Shown: positions 7,592 to 12,127 of the stretch, one piece after another
Numbering within the stretch: the first letter of the stretch is position 1
Layout of the letters: each line of letters opens with the position of its first letter
Assembly: GCA_017960705.1 (NCBI GenBank)
Contig: JAGCYR010000161.1
Coordinates: forward strand, 1 to 12,127
DNA: 12,127 bases
DNA from: Clostridia bacterium
GTDB lineage: Bacteria; Bacillota; Clostridia; Oscillospirales; CAG-272
Direction: 5' to 3'
The notes under the pieces: model-generated
What the model saw: the letters and a program-made list of their open reading frames with translations, nothing else
What the model was told of the DNA's origin: nothing
Databases searched by the model: none
Translations under genes and position numbers: made by a program

Positions 7592-9136
7592 TTATCTCAC
7601 CATCCCTTCGGAAAAGGAAACGGTTTTCGTCATCAGAGAACCGATCTCTTCTTTGTCTGCTTTCCGCCCGTCCACGATTCCAGTGATCTTGCCCGATCCG
7701 ATGACGAGTATCCGGTCGCAAAGTTCGATCAGAACGTCAAGGTCTTCCCCGACGAAAATGACCGCAGTCCCGTTCGCTTTCTGAACGTTGAGCAGATTAT
7801 AGATCATATAGGACGAATTGATATCGAGCCCCCGGACGGGATACGCCGCCATCAGGACCGTCGGAGACGACGCGATCTCGCGCCCGACCAGGACTTTCTG
7901 GACGTTACCGCCCGAAAGACGGCGGACCGGGGTCGAGGTGGACGGGGTCACGACCTGCAGATCCTGGATGATAGTCTCGGCAAGGTCCTTCGGCTTTTTC
8001 CGATCGACGAAGATCCCCGAGCCGCGCCGATAGGAACGCAGCATCATATTGTCGATAATGTCCATATTCCCGACCAGCCCCATTCCGAGACGGTCCTCGG
8101 GGACGAAGGACAGCCGGACGCCGAGCTCGCGGATCTGCATCGGCGTTTTGTCGCGAAGATCGACGGTCTCTCCGCTTTTGGGATCTACGTACGAGATCGT
8201 CCCCTCGGACATCTTCTGCAAGCCCGCGATCGCTTCCAGAAGTTCTCTTTGCCCGCTTCCCGCGATACCCGCGATACCGAGTATCTCGCCGGACCGGGCG
8301 GTAAAACTGATATGATCAAGAACCTTGACCCCCTCGCGGTTCATCACCGTCAGATCGGAGATCGTCAACCGATCCACGGGGTTCACGGGTTCCGTACGTT
8401 CAATGTTCAGGGTGACCTTCTTGCCGACCATCATTTCGGTCAAGGAGGATTCCGTGGCGTATTTCGTGTCTACGGTACCGATATGACGTCCCTTCCGAAG
8501 AACGGCGACGCGATCGGAAAGCGATAAGACCTCGTGCATTTTGTGCGTGATAATAATGATGGATTTGCCGTCCTCCTTCATCTTCCGAAGGACCGAGAAC
8601 AGCGTTTCGGTCTCCTGCGGCGTCAGAACGGCGGTCGGTTCGTCGAGGATCAGGATGTTCGCCCCGCGGTAGAGGACCTTGATGATCTCGACCGTCTGCT
8701 TTTCGGAGACGGACATATCGTAAATCTTTTTATCCGGATCAATGATAAACCCGTATTTGTCTGCGATCGCCCGAACCTGTCTTTTGGCTTCGGACAGATT
8801 ATACCTTCCCTTATCCTTTAAGCCGAGAATGATATTCTCCGTTGCGGTGAAAACGTCGATCAGTTTGAAATGCTGATGGATCATTCCGATCCCGTAGGAA
8901 AAGGCGTCCTTCGGCGAGCGGATAACGGCGTGCTGACCGTTGATATACATCTCTCCGGCGTCGGGATAGTAGATACCAGCGATCATATTCATAAGCGTAG
9001 TCTTTCCGCTTCCGTTTTCGCCGAGAACGGCAAGGATCTCCCCCTGCAGAACGTCAAGATCAACGTCGTCGTTGGCAAGGATCCGTCCGAATCTTTTAGA
9101 CACGTGTTTCAATTCAATAACGGTTGTTTCGTTCAC
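7592..9136 (-). CDS. BMP/nucleoside-type ABC transporter ATPase with two nucleotide-binding domains (NupO-like)
   Basis: The 514-residue product contains two ABC domains in one chain, as in sugar- and nucleoside-importer ATPases. Domain 1 (about 5-240) has Walker A GENGSGKT (39-46), Q-loop HQHFKLI (88-93), an altered signature MSVSEKQ (141-147) instead of LSGGQ, Walker B ILILDEP (161-167) and switch H198. Domain 2 (about 255-500) has a degenerate Walker A, GIAGSGQREL, without the Walker lysine, a normal LSGGN signature (407-411) and a Walker B without the acidic pair (LMAAYPVRGLD). This asymmetry is usual for the family: one of the two ATP sites is expected to hydrolyse. I placed the start at a GTG (9134-9136) with GGAGGG 6 nt upstream. 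The longer frame begins at a TTG without a ribosome binding site, inside the preceding hairpin region. Confidence 0.94.
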   Translation of the reverse strand: MNETTVIELKHVSKRFGRILANDDVDLDVLQGEILAVLGENGSGKTTLMNMIAGIYYPDAGEMYINGQHAVIRSPKDAFSYGIGMIHQHFKLIDVFTATENIILGLKDKGRYNLSEAKRQVRAIADKYGFIIDPDKKIYDMSVSEKQTVEIIKVLYRGANILILDEPTAVLTPQETETLFSVLRKMKEDGKSIIIITHKMHEVLSLSDRVAVLRKGRHIGTVDTKYATESSLTEMMVGKKVTLNIERTEPVNPVDRLTISDLTVMNREGVKVLDHISFTARSGEILGIAGIAGSGQRELLEAIAGLQKMSEGTISYVDPKSGETVDLRDKTPMQIRELGVRLSFVPEDRLGMGLVGNMDIIDNMMLRSYRRGSGIFVDRKKPKDLAETIIQDLQVVTPSTSTPVRRLSGGNVQKVLVGREIASSPTVLMAAYPVRGLDINSSYMIYNLLNVQKANGTAVIFVGEDLDVLIELCDRILVIGSGKITGIVDGRKADKEEIGSLMTKTVSFSEGMVR

Positions 9137-9176
9137 TTTTTCCCTCCGGAGTAGGAATCTGTGTTCTTTCAAGGAG

Positions 9177-9206
9177 AAAAAGGCGGAGCAACAGCCCCGC
9201 CTTTTT
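9177..9206 (-). terminator. Intercistronic hairpin, likely partial terminator, between receptor and ATPase genes
   Basis: On the minus strand, AAAAAGGCGGGGC pairs with GCTCCGCCTTTTT around a TGTT loop (13 bp with one G-U pair), and CTCC follows the T run. It lies 11 bases after the receptor stop and 40 bases before the ATPase GTG. Such hairpins between receptor and transporter genes reduce downstream transcription or protect the 3' end of the receptor mRNA. That role is inferred. Confidence 0.75.
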
Positions 9207-9217
9207 CAGTCGGAAAA

Positions 9218-10447
9218 TCAGTATGCGGAGTTGAGCCAGGTGATACCGTCGATCTGAATATCGAAGTACGGAGCGGAACGGTACTCGGATTCATGGAAGT
9301 AACCGCCGGAGATCGCTTCGGTATCGGGGGTGAACTTATCGTCGGTATCCACGTCGGCCTTGTAGGTGGTCAGCGCGTTACCGTCTTTCTTGAAGGTAGC
9401 GGTATCGAAGACCTTGGTCTCGCCGTTCAGGAGCTTCGTCTTGACTTCGGCGATCTTGGCGGCGGTACCGGCGGCAGCGGCGGTCTCGTTGATCTCGGAA
9501 AGGATGACCGAGCCGGTCTGGATCGTGCCGGTCCAGTCGGTATCGATCTTATCGCCCTTGATCGCGCAGTCGATGATGTACTTGAAGTAAGGAGTCCAGT
9601 CGATCGCGGAGGAGATAATGAAGGTGTTGGGACCGACGGCAGCGGTCGAGCCGTTGTAGGAGACGTTGGGAACGCCGGCAGTCTCGCACGCGGTCGGAGC
9701 GCCCATCGAGTCGGCGTGCTGGGAGATAAGGACGCAATGCTCGGTGTTGATCAGGGTCTCGGCGGCCTCTTTTTCAAGGGCGAGATCGTACCAGGAACCG
9801 GTGAACTGGACCTTCATGGTCGCGCTCGGACAAACCGAACGGGCGCCGAGGAAGAACGAAGTGAAGCCGGAGATAACTTCCGCGTAGGACCATGCGCCGA
9901 CGTAACCGATGACAGCCTGATCGGCGGTGATTTTGCCGGCTGCAATCATCTCGTTCAGCTTCAGACCGGCGGCGATGCCGGCGAGATATCTGCCTTCGTA
10001 AATGGAAGCGAAAGCATTCGAGAAATTGTCAAGATTCTCGGTGTGAGCCATCGTACCGGTAGCATGGCAGAACCGGACGTTCGGGAACTCCTGAGCGGCC
10101 TGGAGCATGAACTGCTCGTGACCGAAGGAGTCGGCAAAGACGATGTTGCAGCCCGCCTCGGCAAGTTCCTTCGCGGTGTTGTAGCAAGCGGCGGTCTCGG
10201 GGATGTTGGTTCTCAGGATGACCTGATCGTCACGGAGACCCAGCGCCTCTTTGGCTCTGTTGGCAGCGTCGATGAAGTTCTTGTCGTAGGTGGAGTTTTC
10301 GTCGTGCAGGAAGATGAAGCCAATCTTAAGGTCTTCCTTCGCGACGGGCTCGAAACTCCCTTTGTTTCCGCCGCAGGACGCGAACGAAACGCAAAGAGTA
10401 GCGAGCATAAGGACCGTCAGGGTAAGCGCGAGAATTTTCTTGAACAT
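9218..10447 (-). CDS. BMP-family ABC transporter substrate-binding lipoprotein (NupN/PnrA-like)
   Basis: The 409-residue product begins MFKKILALTLTVLMLATL, a lipoprotein signal peptide ending in the lipobox FASC, with C25 as the lipidated residue followed by GG. The mature part has the Bmp/PnrA two-lobe periplasmic-binding fold: KIGFIFLHDENSTYDKNF (41-58), FADSFGHEQF (105-113), NFSNAFASIYEGRYLAGI (141-158), GYVGAWSYAEVISGF (181-195) and ISQHADSMGAP (241-251). PnrA-type receptors bind purine nucleosides; some relatives bind other ligands, so nucleoside is the best guess, not proven. I chose the second of two in-frame ATGs (10447) because GGAGG lies 7 nt upstream and the signal peptide then starts properly. 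The ATG at 10462 would place that GGAGG inside the gene. It is the first gene of the ABC operon. Confidence 0.93.
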   Translation of the reverse strand: MFKKILALTLTVLMLATLCVSFASCGGNKGSFEPVAKEDLKIGFIFLHDENSTYDKNFIDAANRAKEALGLRDDQVILRTNIPETAACYNTAKELAEAGCNIVFADSFGHEQFMLQAAQEFPNVRFCHATGTMAHTENLDNFSNAFASIYEGRYLAGIAAGLKLNEMIAAGKITADQAVIGYVGAWSYAEVISGFTSFFLGARSVCPSATMKVQFTGSWYDLALEKEAAETLINTEHCVLISQHADSMGAPTACETAGVPNVSYNGSTAAVGPNTFIISSAIDWTPYFKYIIDCAIKGDKIDTDWTGTIQTGSVILSEINETAAAAGTAAKIAEVKTKLLNGETKVFDTATFKKDGNALTTYKADVDTDDKFTPDTEAISGGYFHESEYRSAPYFDIQIDGITWLNSAY

Positions 10448-10469
10448 TTCTTTTTCCTCCATAAATTTT

Positions 10470-10495
10470 ATTACAGAAGCAACGCTTCAGGTAAC
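10470..10495 (-). repeat. Hairpin just upstream of the receptor-gene ribosome binding site
   Basis: On the minus strand, GUUAC-CU-GAAGC-GUU-GCUUC-U-GUAAU forms two stacked 5-bp stems (one G-U pair) separated by a small internal loop, with a 3-nt terminal loop. It ends about 22 nt before the ATG at 10447, next to the GGAGG. It may stabilise the mRNA 5' region or affect translation of the receptor. It is not followed by a U-tract, so it is not a terminator. Confidence 0.5.
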
Positions 10496-10601
10496 CGTTT
10501 GTGCGCGGGGAAAGGAGGGCTCGTCCGTTTCAAAAAACGAAAAACCGTCGGATCGGGACCACAGGTCAACTCTTCGACTGGTTCGTTTTTATTACGAGAA
10601 T

Positions 10602-10630
10602 ATTATACAGGAAACGCGCGTGAAAAGCAA
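10602..10630 (-). promoter_or_regulatory. Candidate promoter for the ABC transporter operon
   Basis: On the minus strand, TTGCTT (10630-10625) and a perfect TATAAT (10607-10602) are separated by 17 bp. The -35 matches the consensus at only three positions, so the promoter may need an activator or be weak. The palindrome ACGCGCGT (10614-10621) lies in the spacer and could be an operator. The predicted start near 10595 gives a leader of about 148 nt. Confidence 0.6.
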
Positions 10631-10772
10631 TCCGCATTTTGCACAAAGTTATTTGCATTTCATAAAAAAATCCGTCAATGCGTACAAGCGGGGGAAAACG
10701 CACCCCCTCTTTCTTTGTATAGAATTGTCTATTTTGCGCGCAAAGTAGCCGATCAACGCAGGATTCTCCGGC

Positions 10773-10802
10773 AAAAAACGGGGATCCAGAGACGCCCCGT
10801 TT
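10773..10802 (-). terminator. Orphan terminator-like hairpin in the intergenic region
   Basis: On the minus strand, AAACGGGG pairs with CCCCGTTT around an 11-nt loop, and the T run continues for six bases in total (CCCCGTTTTTTG). It has the form of an intrinsic terminator for leftward transcription, but no gene lies upstream of it on that strand within the window. On the plus strand only TTTATA follows the stem. Confidence 0.55.
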
Positions 10803-10860
10803 ATATCCTTTCGACCGTCGCGCCTTTGTGCATTTACGACAAACGGTCCGCGCCCCGGGC

Positions 10861-10931
10861 GACCGGAAGCGATTTCGGGCAACTTTTGCAAGCTTTTCGT
10901 GCGAAAAAGTTACAAAACCGCAATTCCGGTC
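10861..10931. repeat. Nested inverted repeats upstream of the oxidoreductase promoter
   Basis: GACCGGAA (10861-10868) and TTCCGGTC (10924-10931) are perfect 8-bp inverted arms, extended by GCG/CGC pairing after a 2-nt bulge. Between them, AACTTTT (10881-10887) can pair with AAAAGTT (10905-10911), and alternatively CTTTTCG (10893-10899) with CGAAAA (10902-10907). The two inner pairings are mutually exclusive. The right arm ends one base before the -35 element of the oxidoreductase promoter. Confidence 0.5.
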
Positions 10932-10932
10932 A

Positions 10933-10961
10933 TTGATTTTTTGTTTTCCGTATGGTATACT
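10933..10961 (+). promoter_or_regulatory. Sigma-A promoter for the oxidoreductase gene
   Basis: TTGATT (10933-10938) and TATACT (10956-10961) are separated by 17 bp, and TGG (10953-10955) directly before the -10 makes it an extended -10 promoter. Transcription should start near 10968, giving a leader of about 36 nt before the ATG at 11004. Confidence 0.78.
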
Positions 10962-10984
10962 TTTACCGTCAACGAAACCATACG
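10949..10984. promoter_or_regulatory. Candidate operator: inverted repeat over the oxidoreductase start site
   Basis: CGTATGGT (10949-10956) and ACCATACG (10977-10984) are perfect 8-bp inverted arms separated by 20 bp. They cover the extended -10 element and the expected start of transcription. A dimeric repressor bound here would block RNA polymerase. No regulator gene is present in the window to match it with. Confidence 0.45.
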
Positions 10985-11003
10985 ACCGAAAGGGGCAAAC
11001 AGT

Positions 11004-12127
11004 ATGAACAAAACCAGGATCGGCGTACTCGGCGTCGGTAATATGGGTATGTCGCACGCCAAACGCATTCTCAAAGGAAACGTTCCGCACATGGAACTCG
11101 CCGCCGTCTGCGATACCGACCCGGCGCGTCTTGCCGCGTGCAGCGAGAATCTCCCCGGCGTCCCGCAGTTCAAAACCTGCGAAGATATGATCGCGAGCGG
11201 ACTTTGCGATTCCATTCTGATCGCGGTCCCCCACTACGACCACGAAAAGTACACGGTCGAGGCGTTCGAGGCGGGGCTTCACGTCTACTGCGAGAAACCC
11301 GGCGCCGTCTACACGCTGCAGGGGCTCCACATGATCGAAGCAGCGAAAAAGAGCGGCAAAGTCTTCTGCGTCGGATTCCAGCAGAGGACCAATCCCACCT
11401 TCCGCAAGATCCGCGAAATGGTGCAGTCGGGCGAACTCGGACAAATCAAAAAAGTGATCTGGATCGTGACCAACTGGTACCGCCCGCAGGCGTATCACGA
11501 CAGCAGCTCGTGGCGCTCCACCTGGAAGCTCGAGGGCGGCGGGACCATCGTCAACCAGAACCCGCACAACATCGACCTCTTCCAGTGGATGTTCGGTATG
11601 CCCGACGAGGTGCTCTCGACCATCGATTACGGCAAATACTACGATATCGAGGTCGACGACGACGTGAGCGTTATGATGAAATACAAGAGCGGCACCGTCG
11701 GTCTCTACACCACCTCGACCGGCGAAATGCCCGGTACCAACCGCCTCGAGATCTCCTGCGATATGGGTAAGATCGTGCTCGAGCACGACGAACTGACCTT
11801 CTGGCGCAACGAGGTCTCGGAGCGCGAGTTCAACAAGACCAACACCGCCGTTTTCCCGTCCATCAAGAACGAGAAGATCAGGATCGAGACCCCGAAGCTT
11901 GAGATGCAGCAGCACGACGCTCTGCTCGAAGACTTCGCGTCCGCCGTCTGCTGCGGGACGCCCCTGCTTGCCCCCGGCGTGGAGTGCATCAACGAGTTGA
12001 CCCTCGCCGACGCGTTCTACTATTCCGATTGGCAGGGACAGAAGTGGGTCGACACCAAGAACTTCGACCACGAGGGCTTCTACCGCGCGCTGAAAGACAA
12101 GATCGAGAAATCGACCTACGTCAAGAA
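11004..12127 (+). CDS. Gfo/Idh/MocA-family NAD(P)-dependent oxidoreductase, C-terminally cut by the window edge
   Basis: I translated 374 codons from the ATG at 11004 without a stop; the frame is open at the right edge. The N-terminal Rossmann domain (about 1-122) has GVLGVGNMGMSHAKR with the GxGxxG motif at 10-15 and D37 after the second strand. EKP (97-99) supplies the catalytic-type lysine K98, and GGGTIVNQNPHNIDLFQW (178-195) contains H188, the usual active-site histidine. The alpha/beta substrate domain follows. Family members oxidise sugars, inositols and related polyols, or open glycosidic bonds by an NAD-dependent mechanism; the substrate cannot be told from sequence alone. The ribosome binding site is GAAAGGGG. 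The gene is transcribed away from the ABC operon and may share control with it, which is not shown. Length so far is typical of the family, so only a short piece is probably missing. Confidence 0.93.
   Translation, partial: MNKTRIGVLGVGNMGMSHAKRILKGNVPHMELAAVCDTDPARLAACSENLPGVPQFKTCEDMIASGLCDSILIAVPHYDHEKYTVEAFEAGLHVYCEKPGAVYTLQGLHMIEAAKKSGKVFCVGFQQRTNPTFRKIREMVQSGELGQIKKVIWIVTNWYRPQAYHDSSSWRSTWKLEGGGTIVNQNPHNIDLFQWMFGMPDEVLSTIDYGKYYDIEVDDDVSVMMKYKSGTVGLYTTSTGEMPGTNRLEISCDMGKIVLEHDELTFWRNEVSEREFNKTNTAVFPSIKNEKIRIETPKLEMQQHDALLEDFASAVCCGTPLLAPGVECINELTLADAFYYSDWQGQKWVDTKNFDHEGFYRALKDKIEKSTYVK

Larger units (their letters stand above)
10448..11003. other. Divergent intergenic region (556 bp)
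   Basis: No reading frame here resembles a protein family I recognise; the short frames lack ribosome binding sites or run out of coding genes in antisense. The region holds a candidate promoter for each flanking operon, a roughly 150-nt leader before the receptor gene, several inverted repeats, two perfect CG-core palindromes (ACGCGCGT at 10614-10621 and TTTGCGCGCAAA at 10733-10744), and a minus-strand terminator-like hairpin at 10773-10802. I checked for purine, guanidine, preQ1 and T-box consensus elements by eye and saw none. Confidence 0.6.

Noticed and set aside
6457..7686. A 409-codon plus-strand frame, and similar long plus-strand frames opposite lgt, ymfH and the ATPase gene.
   Set aside because: All are rich in Arg, Asp, Glu and His with no recognisable domain and are antisense to well-supported genes.
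10448..10600. A purine or guanidine riboswitch in the leader of the nucleoside transporter operon.
   Set aside because: The conserved junction and loop sequences of those classes are not present, although some stem-like elements are.
10690..10707. GGGGG-AAAACGCA-CCCCC followed by TCTTTCTTTG on the plus strand, as a terminator.
   Set aside because: The stem is only 5 bp, the T-tract is interrupted, and no plus-strand gene precedes it.
10640..10832. TGCACAAAG at 10640-10648 and its inverse complement at 10824-10832.
   Set aside because: A 9-bp match within about 550 bp is expected by chance at roughly this frequency, and its position suggests no function.
10649..10891. An 80-codon minus-strand frame in the divergent intergenic region.
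   Set aside because: It reads through the terminator-like hairpin at 10773-10802, has no good ribosome binding site and no family resemblance.
9161..10936. A 591-codon plus-strand open frame opposite the receptor gene.
   Set aside because: It lies antisense to a clear BMP-family gene, is glycine- and valine-rich without family resemblance, and is explained by codon bias in GC-rich coding DNA.
10566..12071. A 501-codon minus-strand open frame opposite the oxidoreductase gene.
   Set aside because: It is the antisense shadow of the Gfo/Idh/MocA gene, running into the promoter region; the composition is typical of a reverse-complement frame and no ribosome binding site is present.

Overview
The window looks like chromosomal DNA from an endospore-forming, moderately GC-rich Firmicute, most likely a member of the Clostridia (inference). 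The evidence is a near-textbook spoVT gene, a split M16 peptidase pair like Bacillus subtilis YmfF/YmfH, consensus sigma-A promoters with 17-bp spacers, GGAGG-type ribosome binding sites, and a BMP-type nucleoside ABC transporter with a lipoprotein receptor. I see no insertion sequence, phage gene, CRISPR array, tRNA or rRNA. The content is mostly core and housekeeping.

Layout, left to right. The first 65 bases are the N-terminal codons of rpsU (ribosomal protein S21, minus strand), preceded by a perfect TTGACA-17-TATAAT promoter. From 185 to 4530 lies a tight minus-strand operon, transcribed right to left: ymfF-like M16 protein (no zinc motif), ymfH-like M16 peptidase (with zinc motif), lgt (prolipoprotein diacylglyceryl transferase), folD (methylene-THF dehydrogenase/cyclohydrolase). 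All three junctions overlap, by 8, 4 and 4 nt. A second perfect consensus promoter (4580-4608) drives it. Next is spoVT (4682-5233, minus) with its own terminator.

From 5420 to 10447 lies a minus-strand operon for an ABC importer of the BMP/NupNOPQ class: substrate-binding lipoprotein, double ATPase, and two permeases. A hairpin with the form of an intrinsic terminator sits between the lipoprotein and ATPase genes, which should favour the receptor over the transporter core. A strong terminator (5382-5412) ends the operon. A 556-bp divergent intergenic region follows, with no convincing gene but many inverted repeats. It contains promoters for both flanking operons, an orphan minus-strand terminator-like hairpin, and an inverted repeat across the start site of the rightmost gene. 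That gene (11004 to beyond the window end, plus strand) is a Gfo/Idh/MocA-family NAD(P)-dependent oxidoreductase.

How the parts connect. The importer probably brings in nucleosides; its receptor is a predicted lipoprotein and so a substrate for the Lgt encoded nearby. The M16 pair appears to split the active site between two subunits. The divergent oxidoreductase may be a sugar or polyol dehydrogenase; a link to the importer is only positional. Several gene starts were chosen from ribosome binding sites rather than from the longest reading frame: ymfF at 4530, lgt at 1932, spoVT at 5233, the ATPase at a GTG at 9136, and the lipoprotein at 10447.
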